This document shows positions 45,986 to 58,803 of a DNA stretch of 64,000 nucleotides, piece after piece. Within the stretch, counting starts at the first letter, position 1, and the number at the start of each line of letters is the position of its first letter. The notes under the pieces are model-generated. The model saw only the letters and a list, made by a program, of their open reading frames with translations, searched no databases and was not told the DNA's origin. The DNA lies in the NCBI GenBank assembly GCA_030267565.1, contig BRXU01000029.1, forward strand, positions 603,001-667,000, given 5' to 3'. A program made the translations under genes and the position numbers. The stretch is from Pleodorina starrii. Taxonomy: Eukaryota > Chlorophyta > Chlorophyceae > Chlamydomonadales > Volvocaceae.

Positions 45986-47398
45986 GGGGCGCTACGGCAG
46001 CCCGCGGCCCGCAGGGCGCGCGCTTGTAGGATTGCCCATGTCCGTGCGTGCGTGTATGTGAAGTAATAGGGGAAGTCAAGAATCTCGGCCATCGGAAAGG
46101 CTGCATAAGTAAAAGATTACATTCTTTATTGCACGGTAAATTTATTATTGGAACCCAACCTCGTTTAGGAACCCAACCAGTTTGGCAGTCTCCATGGACC
46201 GAGGCCGAGGTCAAACCATCACCTCTCGGCCTATAATTAATTCCAGAAGAGTCATCGTTCCTTAAGGTAGAATTCTGACATGAAGGCGTGAAATGAATCT
46301 TCGTTTCGGAAACAAACTATGTTTGCATTGCGAACATTCGTCCCGCGACCACACCACAGCAGCTCTGCTAGCCGGTCCGATCGTCTTGACGCATATTGCT
46401 ATTACAAAGGTTGCAAGGTGCAAACCATGAGGTGCCAACTGCTGGTTGTTGGACGCCAAGCCGCCGATGCACGCACGATTCATCTGCGGGCCGCCCAACA
46501 AGTCCAGTCGGCAACCTAGGGGACTTCTACTTTCCAAGTCCTGATGTTAATGTTGTCAAGCCTCCTCTTTGACGAATACCTCGGTAGCGAAGCCTGTGCA
46601 CTCTCGTCGGCAACTGCACGTCATCATCGCGACCCTCTCAAACAGTTCCGCTGTCCTTCTATTGGCAAGTCAGCCTGCGTGATGTGTAAATGATACACTG
46701 CATGTCTACTGTCAAGTAACTTCAGCCAATGCGCTGGCCGGAAGAGTTGCACAGTGCCGAGGCGGCGCGCGATGCTAAACATGGGGCGGATTGCTGAAAG
46801 CTCTGGCTGTCTATCAGCAGGAATGTTGACACTCTCACACTTCACGCCCTCGCCGCCCTAGCACTCAACTTAACCCGTACGGATTTAGTGGGGCCCCGCC
46901 CTTTTTCCGGCTTCAAGGAAGCCGACACCAACCCCTTGTCTGTTTCACTCACTGTTAAGCACTGTTAAGCAACCGTTCTTGCCTTCAGCCCATCCCATAT
47001 ACCGGTGGCGAGTTTTGATTTTGAGCGAAACTTCAACGCTTCAAGGCGCGCTTTGAGTTTAGCAGGGGTGAGCGGATGAACGCTTTTGAGCGAACAACGG
47101 CGCGGTAATGCTTAACTTGTGGTGCAATGTTTCAGACCCGACCTTGGTACTCGGAGCCACTCGATGAGAACAACAAGAATGTAAAATCCTTATGACCTCA
47201 AAACCTGCTTGCGGTCTCGCTGGTGCCCAAACGCGATATTGCATGTGTCCTCTTCATTTGCCGTCCCACGGGCCGCATCGCACCTCGCCTGCCGCGGTCG
47301 GTCGCCCCCTTGTCGCCCTTTTCTGTTTCGTTTCCTTTCGTTCAGCATGGTAAATTTTATGGCACTGTCTCCCCCAACAGATTGTCTCGCGCTCATGT
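45986..47398. other. Intergenic region without a supported gene
   Basis: No exon or RNA gene could be supported on either strand. Composition is closer to 50% GC than the first 38 kb. The sequence just before 47615 is presumably the 5' region of the ferredoxin/metallo-hydrolase gene. Confidence 0.4.
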
Positions 47399-47614
47399 TT
47401 GCTCGAGATACTGTACCCTCATTTTCCAGATCAACATATCAACAGCCTACCGGTATCTATCGCGCCTTCCATTCCCGGACGGTGGCATCCGACTCGATCG
47501 GCTTACCCCGCCTCTGCTGGCGGTCCTTGCCGCCCGCCCGCGCAGAGACAACCCCAGCACGCCAGCAGCTGCCACAACGAGTTGCGGAAGGCGCCGAACG
47601 TCAACCACCTTCTG

Positions 47615-50600
47615 ATGCTTCAGATGTACCGTACGGCGCGCCATAACGGCTACGGCTACGGCCAGACGTCGGCCAACATGTACAGCTGCTGCCGCAGCCG
47701 GCCCGGGTACAGGTACAGTCGTCGATCGGGCGCCGTGGCGGTTGCTGCGGAGATGGACTGGAGCCACCGGCGCAACGAACGAGTGCCGCGGGAGGAGAAC
47801 GTGGCCGGGTCGTTCTTCGTGGACCGCACGTGCATCGGTACGTTGAGACTCTCAACTTGAGAGGCGGTTGAACGTCGATCCGTTCGGTTGGTTCGGTTGG
47901 TTGCCGTACAGGGAACATCGTTGGGGATGCTCAACGAACCCTTTGCGCAACCCCACTTGCTTCTGCTCTCTGCTCAGCACCATCCCGGTAATGTAAATAT
48001 GTAATGTATGCCAGCCAGCCAGCTGCCTGCGGCGTTGCTCTATTCCCCTCTCTTTCCATTGATTGCTTCCAACCGGGCCGCCCACCCCCACCTCCACCCG
48101 ACTGAGCGCGTCGCCTCCACCTCCCCCACCAACTCCACCTCTCCCCCACTCCACCTCTCCTCCACCTCCGCCACTCCACCTCCATCTCCGCCGCAATCCC
48201 TCTGCACCAGACTGCGACACGTGCCGCTGGATGGCTCCCGCCACCTTCAGTCGCGTGGGGGCCCAATCGGCGGTGGTGGCGCAACCGACGGATCGAGCTG
48301 GTCGAGTGCAGGCGCTCAAGGCCCTGCTGTCCTGCCCCACGTGAGTAGTACGGAAGGATGTACGGATCTGTTACGTACACGGATGATCCTCCTCCGCTTC
48401 GCACGGCGGGATCGATATATATTGGGTTGCGCGTTGCGGTTGGATGGGTTGGGTAGAGGGTAGAAGATAGGGAAGGTTGCGTTGAAACGCGCGCATCACC
48501 TGCGGATTTACGGACGACGGCTAGCTGTGACCACCGCAGCGGCAAGCGCACGGCCTCATCAGGCGCTAGGGAGCGCCCTCGAGTGTCCTGATTAGGCAAC
48601 ATCTGGTCGGCTCTACTGGCACTACTCTCAATACGGCTGAATGCATAAAAAAGGTGCTCCGACCAGTGACTAATTGAATCTGATCAGCCACTGCTTAGAA
48701 AAGGGCATGGAACTGGAAGCCGCATGGATCCTAATCAGGCACTGCTCAGAATAGGGCATGGATCGAGCTCGGAGTCCGACCCGCCGCCACACCGCATGTG
48801 CTTCTTGTCGCCACATACCGTACAGCAATTCGATCCACGCCACCAACCGCTCAGTGGACGAGCTTCGGGAGGCCCAGAACGGACTGCCCGCCCGAGTGCC
48901 CGAGATGGAGCGCGATCCACTGTCGATGACGACGGCGACGGCGGCGGCGGCGGCGGAGCCCGACTGCGATGACGACTGTACGGCAGGCCCCGCGGAGGAA
49001 GGAGTGTACTACACGGGCTGGACGGCGGAGGCGTCGTACGCGGGCTGCCCCTACCTAATTGTGCGACCGGTGAGGTTGCGTCCGTCCTCGGCCAAGTTTC
49101 CGTACATACTGCTCAGCTGCCGTACCGTGACAATAATGCTGGGATGGATTTGCAGGGTCTTTGCGGCGTTGAGGTCGTTGGATTGCCGGTTTCGGACGTT
49201 TCAGAAGTTTCGGAAACTTCGGGCGTTTCGGAAATTTCAGAAGCGTTTACAAATGTACGACCGTCTCCCCCGCCCCCACGAGTGACACTGATCATCGTCC
49301 TTTCCCCGGCTCTCCCGCCGGCTCTCATTAACATATGGTACCCGTGGCGCCCCTGCTTTCGCCTTGCTTACTTTCCGTTCGTCCCGCCCGTCCGGTGTCG
49401 TCGTCTGTCGTACCGTACGGCGCACAGGGCGGCAACATTCTGGTCGACTCGCCCCGCTATAACCCCGTGCTGGCCCGGCGTATCGAGGCGCTGGGGGGTG
49501 TCAAGTTCATGTTCCTGACTCACAGGGATGACGTGGCAGGACACGAGGTGTGCGGGTGTGTACGTGTGTGGCTGGGTGCGAGCGTGCGTGCGTGCGTGGC
49601 TGTGTGGGACGTGGGACGTGGGAGTTGGCTGGCTGGGGGGGATATCCACGTATAGGCCGGAGCCCGTGAACGGTAACGTAACGTAACAGAAGAATTCCGT
49701 CGCATCTGCAAAAGAACAGCGAGGTAAGCTGGCAAAACAGCAGGGGACGTTACATACAAACCGAGAGGGTGTAGCAAGTACGAGCAGAGCCGCCGCGGTG
49801 TCGAGGCGCGATGACGACGAGCTGAGGCTGGTGGAGAAGTGTAGGAAAGTCGCTGAAGTGGCTGAGCGACGTGCTGTGAAGCGGTCCGAGAAAGTGCGGC
49901 TGGGATGCAAGGAACGCCCCAGCCCCCGAAGCCCGCGGGAACCCAACTCACCTACGGCAGGAAAAGAGGGCACAGAGCAAGCAAAGGGTACGTGAAGCAA
50001 CGGCAAGAACAGCGGGGCAAGCGTTACCGGCGAGACCCCATGCGAGTGCGGCTGGAGCTGCGGCTGGGGCTGGTGAGCTGGAGAGACGGGAAGGCTGCAA
50101 AGGTGAAATAAATAAAAGTAATAAAAACAAAAAAGAGAAAAGAAGGGCAAGGACATCCTGCAAGTGTACGAGGGGGTGGGCGGGGATAACCGCGGGCAGG
50201 AAACGCAAGTGGCACTCACAGAGGTGTGAAGCAGACGGGGAGGGGATAGTAAAACGCAAGGAACGAAAGCCACACAGGGACAAGGCAAAGAACGGGTCAA
50301 GCAGGGGGTCAAGGGCAGCGCGACGGGCGACGGGCAAGGACAGGGAACGAAAGCGAGGGGCAGGTAGGGCAGGGAGCACGTCGAGCAGGCGGGCGCGGGC
50401 GGGCTGCAGGGCGGGCTTGATTGGGCTGGATTTGGGTTTTAGCCCTGAGGTGTCTCGATCCCCAGCATATTTTAGAGCGAGATTTTGTTTAAGCTGAAGG
50501 TAGAGTATTGGATGCATGTGCTGAAACAGCGCGCGGTGGTGTAGTTTACGGACCGGTACACGATAGATCTTGACGGCCACAGCCTTCCCGCACCAGGCAA

Positions 50601-52561
50601 TGACGACTGCCGCCTCTGCGGCCTATCTGCGCGTCGCTCCTCCGGCGCCGCCCGCCCTGCCTTACTACCTTCCATCCTCCTCCCGCCCATTCGCCGCTTC
50701 AATGCAGTCGTGGGCGAAGCACTTTGGCGCCACCCGCATTCTGCACCAACTGGAAGTCAACGAACAACAGGCAACCGACAGTGAGTTGGTTGGGATTTGT
50801 CATTTGTCATTTGTCATTTGTCGTCCTTGGGCGGGAGTAGTTGGTCGGTGGTCGGTAGGTAGTTGGTCGGTTGGTAGTTGGTCGGTGTCGGGAATGAAGT
50901 TGCTGCTGACCGAGGGTCCGCCACAGAGGACGGTCAGATTTACACACCTGGAGGATAGCATCTGCCGCTGCTGTCGCGCGGTCTGTCCTCTGTCGGCGCT
51001 GCGGCCGTTAAGCTCCAACGGTCTTAACGAACCACGCACCCTTCGTTAGTTGCGTCTGCAACCGAATGAATGCATTCTCTACCGCCGCAGAGGTGGAGAT
51101 CAAACTGTACGGCGAAGGGCCCTGGGTGCTGACGCGCGACGGCGCTGTCATGCCGGCGGCGGAAGCCGGCGAGGACGAGCAGCAACCGTACGATGTGACG
51201 TTCATCTTTACGCCGGGCCACACCACCGGTCACGTGTGCATGTACTTCGCGCCGTACAAGGTACGGCATCGATCGACCGGCTGCTTGGAATATTCGCCTG
51301 CGCCCGTGAAGTTGATACGCGCCTGAAGAGTCTACTCGCCCCTGATGAGTAGCTTCTTGGTTGTCAGTTGGTGTGAAGGGCGAGGCGGCATGAACGAGAT
51401 CACGGGACTCGGGGGCCGGCACGGCCGCCCCGGCCATGGCGCGTGGCGATTAAACTACTGGCCACGATGCATGAGTGCCACTATACTGCTATATATAGTA
51501 CACATAAACGAATATGCTCGGCTGGTTCCCCGCCGCCGACGTCATTCATTTGCTCGGCTTCACGCCCGAACGCAGGCTCTCTTTTCCGGAGATCACCTGA
51601 GCTCCGCCTGGGGTACAGTGGAGGGCGCGACGCAGGTAGATCCGATAGGTGATCGATCGATGAGCTGTATGTGTCTATAGCACGGCGTCTGTATGTTTGG
51701 TTTTTGTATTGTTATCACAGTACACCAGGCGGTCGGTGGTGTATGGCTTATTTTATTTACCGGTATGCCCAGTAATCAACTAATTAAATGCCCAGACATA
51801 CATATCCGGCGGCGGTTCCGGAGCCTTGCAAGCAAGTCAGCACGCACGTGCAAGCAAGCTGCTTTACGTATTTGAGCCGCCCTCTTTCCTTCTCCGTCCC
51901 CTGCTGTGCGCACCCTCGCTCTGCGCACGCACCCTCTGCTGTACGTACGGGAATAGGACGAGCTGTTCATCTTCACCCGGTTCAACTGGTACAGCGTCCC
52001 CGAGCAGCTGCGCTCCGTTGCCAAGCTGCTGCAGTACGACTGGCTGCACGTACTGCCTGGTACGTATTTAGATATAAAGATAGATAGATATCGGTACATA
52101 CAGCGTCGGTGTAGTTGCATTACGGGCACGGCACCTAATTAGGCGCCCCATGTCGTCGTCCCGGCTCCCAGGTCGTTCGTTCCGCATAATTACGATAGAT
52201 CCTTGGTGATTGTTGCTTGGCGTGGTCCCGATCCCATCCACATATCTCGCCTCCCATCCCCCCCCCGCGCCTTGTCCCCATCGTCTGTATGCATGTGTGG
52301 GGCCGCCGCCGCGCGCGCCGCCGTCATGCTTTTCCTTTTCTTTCAGCCCACGGCCGCCGGGCCCACCTACGTGACGCAACCGCCCGTCTGGCGGCCGTCA
52401 GCAACCTGCTCCGGAACCACGGAGCCGACGGCGCCGCCGCCGCCGCTGCCGCCGCCGGCGCCGCCGCTGCTGCCGCCGCCAACGTCACCACTGCTGCCGC
52501 CGCCGCTGCCGTCCCCGCCGGCGCCCCGGCGGCCGCCGCAGCACCACCAGAAGCTGCTTGA
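47615..52561 (+). CDS. Ferredoxin-like / metallo-beta-lactamase-fold hydrolase (nine exons, complete)
   Basis: Exons: 47615-47837, 48211-48340, 48826-49069, 49428-49547, 50708-50780, 51091-51260, 51576-51635, 51957-52059 and 52347-52561. Phases agree throughout; 1,338 nt, 445 residues. Residues 73-117 form a [4Fe-4S] ferredoxin-like motif (C73, C76, C79 in [13 protein letters not shown], then C116-P117). The metallo-beta-lactamase domain follows: [27 protein letters not shown] (H231, D233, D234, H238), FTPGHTTGH (H307, H311), [10 protein letters not shown] (D326, H327), [17 protein letters not shown] and [11 protein letters not shown] (H376). This matches the plant/algal family of Arabidopsis At4g33540-like proteins. 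The N-terminus is Arg/Ser-rich, and an in-frame ATG at 47399 would add 72 residues without acidic bias, so plastid or mitochondrial import is plausible. The C-terminus is a poly-Ala tail. Substrate unknown. Confidence 0.9.
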
Positions 52562-54610
52562 TGATGATCGATCGATCAGCGGCACGCATGATTACAAGGA
52601 TAGCGGGGGGGGGGCGGGAGCCGGCGGCGGGAGCCGGCGGCGTCCGCACGAAGACACGCACAGCACGCAGCGCTTATTATTAGTGCGTCGTGCATACACG
52701 CATGCTATGATGACATTTCATGCATTTTCATGCATTTTCTAAGACAAAAGTTTAATTGGTTGACAATATTGGAAAGCGTTGATGAAGTTGGAAGCATGCT
52801 TGGCTTAATTGGAATGAGCATGGCTCGCTGCAAGGCGATTGTCGAGGCAGTAGTAGTCATGCCCGCCTAGCTGGTGGCTTGATATGTTCTTTTCTTTTTT
52901 TTGTTGGCAATTGCTTGATGCATGGCATTCTTGTTGATTAGCCTGCTGCCGTACAGTGGTGGCGTGACGCATGCAATCCGGCGTCCTTCCTTCCTTCGCC
53001 TGCCGCAGCACGCCACGCAGCACTGCTCGATGCCTCGTTGGTAAATGCCGCCATTGCACCTTGTTGGTCTGCATTCTTTGTTGATGTTGCTTCTGTCGTT
53101 CTACAATAATGCTTTATAATTAGAATCAGTGAAGTTGGGCTTGGACGTTGGACGTCGGTCGTGGTTGGTTTGGGCGGGGCTGGACGCAACTTGGCCGACA
53201 CGCATATATAACAATGGGAAGCTGCCGGGCCCCCAACTTGTTACTACTACCGGGAGATGCTCCACGTGTGCAATATTTGTATCAGTTACTTCACTTGGCC
53301 GGCCGGTGAGCAGGATAGCGACAAGCGGGACGCTGGGAAAGGGCGGCGTGGTGGCGGAGCTATCCCGTGAAAAGGGCGGCGTGCGCACGTGCATCAGCAC
53401 AGGTTGGATGCATGGGGCATTCATACTGACATTCGAGGGACGAACTGACAGGCCAAGCACCAGACACTCGCCCCTCTCCCCCCTCCCAAAGCCCTTACGG
53501 GACGTTTCACGCCCCTCCCCGGCCTTTCCGAAGCCGCCCCTTGGGGGGCTCCGGCATGTATGCAAGTTATTGTAAATGCAGATACGGTCAGATACGGTAG
53601 AAACCCTGTCGATTCAAAAGAGATGTACTGTCCACAGAATTTCGAATTAAAAGGCCGCACGCCAATCATCAAGGCGATAGTTGAGTAAATTAATTGCATT
53701 GGCAGGGGTGCGTTTTCGATAGGCGGTAACTGCTGCGGCCTGCGGGAACCCTATAGCTAGCCCCGATGATTGAAAGGGGCGGCCTTGAATAAATGCCTGC
53801 AAAATAAATGTCCAGTGTTTACGTCACAAACGTGAACCAAATTGTGCCGTAGTAACAAAGCTTGCTTGTATTTGTGATGTGCGTGCATGACTAATGTACA
53901 TATATAATGTTTTTATCCTGAATATAAACATCACAAAAAACCCAGATTAATAAAAAAGGCTGATAAATGTGACGCGACTGATACAATCTAACTACATACT
54001 GTAGTGTCAACTGATTTTGTCGTACGGCCACAGCTGGCTGGAGTGGCTTTCCGAGCGTATCCAATTCTGTTTTCATTTTAGTTTTATCGGGTTCTAGTGG
54101 TCCATGAGCCTCCTGGCTCGTCTGGGCCTTACGAGCTCAAAGCTTGTAGCAAAAAAAAGCAAGCTGCTTGTAACATCATCATCGTCATCGAGCATATCCA
54201 GGTCGGAGCATTCTTGCTCACACGTATAATTTAAAGAAATGTTTCGTAATTATTTTTTAAGAAGTTATTTGTGAACAGCGCGCTGCGCGCACCTGGCCTG
54301 AACCAATTATAAGCAGGATTTCGCCGGTGATTTGGTTAGTGGCCACGAGTGGCCTGGTCAAGCAAGATTTTTTTATTAAGACTAGCCCCACAGCAGATAG
54401 AGCCTTGCGATCGCACTATGTAGCTGTTATAATCCAGCTCCTCTGTTACTAATTTATAAATGGCGTGGCGCACATGATTGTGCATGCGCGACCCATCGTG
54501 CGAGACCGATTACTGTATTATAAATTGTGCTTTTTTCGCTGAGCTGCGCTGAGCTATGGGCGAGTCCATCTATATAAGCTGAGCGAATGGAGGGGTCTGC
54601 GTACGTAATA
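52562..54610. other. 3' UTR and AT-rich intergenic region
   Basis: No gene is supported. The sequence from ~53580 is the most AT-rich of the window. The palindrome GCGCGCTGCGCGC lies near 54280. Nothing else is recognised. Confidence 0.4.
53571..53575 (+). terminator. Candidate poly(A) signal TGTAA
   Basis: This is the first TGTAA I found after the stop at 52561, about 1 kb downstream. The spacing is long but within the range of volvocalean 3' UTRs. Position is the only support. Confidence 0.25.
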
Positions 54611-55902
54611 AAAACCAAAGGTGAGCCGCCACCAGAGTTCAACGGATATCCAGCTTCGAAGTGCGTATGCACGGCCTTGTGGGCGCAATGTCCGGGCAAT
54701 ATGGGATTCCGGGTACCAGGCCTTCCCTACGCGAAGGTCACACTCTGGGAACGGCCAGGCCTTAATGGCGCGAAATCCCTTCATTGCCACTTCATGGATG
54801 GCCACTTCATGGCCTCTTCATGGCCAGTATATGCCGCCGCCATGAAGATGTTTGGGTACCGGCATGAAGGGTGGTCGTCGGCATGAACAGGGTGAGCCAC
54901 TTCATACGGCAGCAACCGTCTTAATAACGAAACCAAGTTCGCCATGAAGACCGGCGGTCCTTTGCCCCTCTTCATTGTCCACAAGCGAAATATGCTTGAT
55001 AGTATATGTAGGAACAGTTTGGAGACTACCTCTAACTTAATGGCAGTCAAACCGCTCTAAAGGGCAAAATATGGCCTTACGGTGTGCCCTAAAGGTTCAA
55101 CCGCCCTAGGACTTTTGTATTTCGGTAACAAGTAGTGCATGCAAATACTCCAGCTTAGCAGGGTGTAGGTTTCCTCACGTTAGTTGGCCATGGTTGCCCT
55201 CCTCCAGCGTTCATAGCGAAGGTCGCTTTTTTACAGTACAGTTTCCAGGCTATTAATATAAACAATTTTGACTGGCGAATACTGCAGCAGCTGCAGAAGC
55301 AACTTTGCGGGAATGGTTGTGCAGCTTGCCGCGGGCATAGCGCAAACGTCCGCATGCCGCATGCAGGGTTGAAGGGTTCTCCTATCTGCTTGCGTGGGCT
55401 ATTGCAAGGAGCTGGCCGGGCACTGTGCTGCAAAGGTGCGACGGGTTCGCAAGCGAGCTAGTTGTGCAGCTTTGTCACACCCCAAGCACCCGACAGCGCT
55501 CCCTTTCCCTTCCCCGGGGCCAGCAGATCTGCCCTGTCCAGATTCGGGTGCGGGTCTAGGCGCCAGTTGCGGGTGCATCTGTTCTGAGGGAGCGGGTTAT
55601 GCACCTGGGGCCGGGGATCTGTCCCGTCGGGGTTCGGGTGCGGATCAGGCTGGCCGGAGAGGTCGTAATCCCGTACTCCCGGGGGTGGGTAATGGTCAGC
55701 AATCCATTAATCCTGACCGGTCCTTGCAGGGTCTTAATCTATCCCTATCCTGCCCTGTCCTGGTGGGGTCCTAATCCTAATCCTGACGGCTACACGGATC
55801 CTATTCCTAATCCTCGCCGGTCAAGGGCAAGCCTTTGGTATGTTGGCTCGTCTTCGGTGTAATACCTTCTCATGGAAAAATATAATATTATCCAATTAAC
55901 AT
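54611..55902 (+). repeat. Left arm of large inverted repeat
   Basis: The arm begins AAAACCAAAGGTGAGCC and ends ATCCAATTAACAT. It is the near-exact reverse complement of 56918-58309: the only differences I noticed are one base near 55557, a short indel near 54800 and the rearranged block in the right arm. No transposase or reverse transcriptase motif is visible in its frames. Confidence 0.92.
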
Positions 55903-56917
55903 CCAGTTGACTGAAAACCAGAGGCTGACGTCATATTTAGCTCAATTAGCTCCGAATCTGCCAGGGCTGCGGCCGAAGGTTTTAGAGCCTCTGAATAGAG
56001 GCGAATGCAAGTGGTCCAAGAACCACGACAGCGACATATAGCTATGACGGATAAAAGACGTGGCCGGCCAGGGCTCAGGAATGGACGTCCAAGTTTTTGG
56101 CGTCCGCAGGCATGGATCTCCTGCCCGCGATGTATATGCGACACTGCTCCATGGTTATGACATTCCTCAAATGAGCCCGCACCACCGGATGTTAACGGCA
56201 GCACCGCAGCCATGTGCCCGGTGACGCGCGGGGCCAGTGTCGGTTGAGGAGGGCAGGGCTTCCAAACTTCCACGGTACGGTCTTCCGCAAGCGCGGTCGA
56301 CAACGTCGACCATTTGCACCCGAAAACACGTGCATATTTAGCTTAGTACGTATGGGCCGAATATCACCTGCCGCTGAGACACAGCTGAGCTCGCTCATAA
56401 TGCCATGACGTCATCGCTGCACGACCTCGCTCTTCCAACCTTTCCAACATAATAAACTCCGTTATTTACTAAGCTTACTATGCTCCATCCTGATTTCATA
56501 TAATATTTTACAGCTTCAAACTCAGGACGAATATTCCCAGTACCGGTAGATGGAATTTACATACAGCTTCAAACTCAGGACGACTATTCCCAGTAGATGG
56601 AATTTAAATCTGTATCGGATTTTTATGTACCACAATTCTGTTTGATTTAATACGTTAGCATGTGTTTATATCCAGTCGTTTCGTTCAGGGGATCGGACAG
56701 TGCACACAGTCTTCGGTTCTTGACGGTCATTTGGTTTGGTGGCCAGGAGGGTTGCAAAGATAAAATAAGGATCAGGTACCAGTCAGGATGATTGGATTAG
56801 AACACCGGACCTGCCCGGGCCGACGACCTAAGGATTACAACTAGGACCCTGATGAGCCCTGGCGAGCCGCTGGCTCACCGGTTCCCAATCGCCAGCCGCG
56901 CACCTAGAGCTTTAGAT
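55903..56917. other. Spacer of the inverted repeat
   Basis: About 1 kb is unique between the arms. It contains a ~50-bp tandem duplication at about 56510-56608 (unit starting ACAGCTTCAAACTCAGGACG). Open frames are short, and I recognise no protein. Confidence 0.7.
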
Positions 56918-58309
56918 ATGTTAATTGGATAATATTATATTTTTCCATGAGAAGGTATTACACCGAAGACGAGCCAACATACCAAAGGCTTGCCCTTGAC
57001 CGGCGAGGATTAGGAATAGGATCCGTGTAGCCGTCAGGATTAGGATTAGGACCCCACCAGGACAGGGCAGGATAGGGATAGATTAAGACCCTGCAAGGAC
57101 CGGTCAGGATTAATGGATTGCTGACCATTACCCACCCCCGGGAGTACGGGATTACGACCTCTCCGGCCAGCCTGATCCGCACCCGAACCCCGACGGGACA
57201 GATCCCCGGCCCCAGGTGCATAACCCGCTCCCTCAGAACAGATGCACCCGCAACTGGCGCCTAGAACCGCACCCGAATCTGGACAGGGCAGATCTGCTGG
57301 CCCCGGGGAAGGGAAAGGGAGCGCTGTCGGGTGCTTGGGGTGTGACAAAGCTGCACAACTAGCTCGCTTGCGAACCCGTCGCACCTTTGCAGCACAGTGC
57401 CCGGCCAGCTCCTTGCAATAGCCCACGCAAGCAGATAGGAGAACCCTTCAACCCTGCATGCGGCATGCGGACGTTTGCGCTATGCCCGCGGCAAGCTGCA
57501 CAACCATTCCCGCAAAGTTGCTTCTGCAGCTGCTGCAGTATTCGCCAGTCAAAATTGTTTATATTAATAGCCTGGAAACTGTACTGTAAAAAAGCGACCT
57601 TCGCTATGAACGCTGGAGGAGGGCAACCATGGCCAACTAACGTGAGGAAACCTACACCCTGCTAAGCTGGAGTATTTGCATGCATGCATTTCGGTAACAA
57701 GTAGTGCATGCAAATACTCCAGCTTAGCAGGGTGTAGGTTTCCTCACGTTAGTTGGCCATGGTTGCCCTCCTCCAGCCCTCCTCCAGGTTTCCTCACGTT
57801 AGTTGGCCATGGTTGCCCTCCGGTTGAACCTTTAGGGCACACCGTAAGGCCATATTTTGCCCTTTAGAGCGGTTTGACTGCCATTAAGTTAGAGGTAGTC
57901 TCCAAACTGTTCCTACATATACTATCAAGCATATTTCGCTTGTGGACAATGAAGAGGGGCAAAGGACCGCCGGTCTTCATGGCGAACTTGGTTTCGTTAT
58001 TAAGACGGTTGCTGCCGTATGAAGTGGCTCACCCTGTTCATGCCGACGACCACCCTTCATGCCGGTACCCAAACATCTTCATGGCGGCGGCATATACTGG
58101 CCATGAAGAGGCCATGAAGTGGCCATGAAGTGGCAATGAAGGGATTTCGCGCCATTAAGGCCTGGCCGTTCCCAGAGTGTGACCTTCGCGTAGGGAAGGC
58201 CTGGTACCCGGAATCCCATATTGCCCGGACATTGCGCCCACAAGGCCGTGCATACGCACTTCGAAGCTGGATATCCGTTGAACTCTGGTGGCGGCTCACC
58301 TTTGGTTTT
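56918..58309 (-). repeat. Right arm of large inverted repeat, carrying a nested fold-back
   Basis: Reverse complement of 54611-55902 but about 100 bp longer. The extra length comes from a 73-bp inverted duplication (57612-57684 against 57705-57777, 20-bp loop) plus a third partial direct copy at 57782-57821. The left-arm counterpart is a single copy. Confidence 0.92.
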
Positions 58310-58730
58310 GTTTCTCTCCGTTTCGCGGCTATAGCGCTCGGGCACTCGATAGTGCTGCGCAACGAATGGCTCAGCGAGCCGCGGTCTGTGCTACAAGCGA
58401 TTGACTTCAACACGAAATTTACGTCTTGCTCATGCGGGAGCAAGCTAGTTTCACACACTTTAGCGTTGTCTGCCGCGCATACAGACTCGCGGGGCGTTAG
58501 GTTAGTCCGTTCCACATTCAACCGTCATTCGCGATCTGTTGCGTCCAACCGCGCATTCGTATCACCCACGCTTGCTCTCTACAATGCCATCCAAGAAGAT
58601 GGCTTCACGCTGCCAAAACCTTGCAAATGCTTTCCGTAGATAGCGGTCCATCAAGTTTTGATTCCCTTTTCATCCAAGATTGCTGATTAATTGAGTTGCG
58701 CTTGGTTGCAGTCGCGCCATCACTTATTGA
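58310..58730. other. Region after the inverted repeat, no gene supported
   Basis: A plus-strand frame crosses from the repeat arm to ~58639, but it has no recognisable motif or splice context. I treat it as non-coding. Confidence 0.4.
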
Positions 58731-58803
58731 GGCCGTGTAGCTCAGTGGATAGAGCGGAGCTTTCCTAAGGCTCAGGTCCAAGGTTCGACCCCTTGCTCGG
58801 TCG
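58731..58803 (+). tRNA. tRNA-Arg (anticodon CCU)
   Basis: The acceptor GGCCGTG pairs with CTCGGTC at six of seven positions (one U-U mismatch and one G-U), with discriminator G. The D-arm is GCTC/GAGC. The anticodon stem GAGCT/GGCTC encloses the loop TTCCTAA, giving CCU. The T-arm CAAGG-TTCGACC-CCTTG is perfect. Length is 73 nt, with no intron. The acceptor mismatch and the nearby degenerate tRNA-like sequence leave open that this is a tRNA-derived retroposon head. Confidence 0.8.

Noticed and set aside
58130..58639. 169-codon frame beginning in the right repeat arm
   Set aside because: Crosses the arm boundary, has no motif and no counterpart at the other arm.
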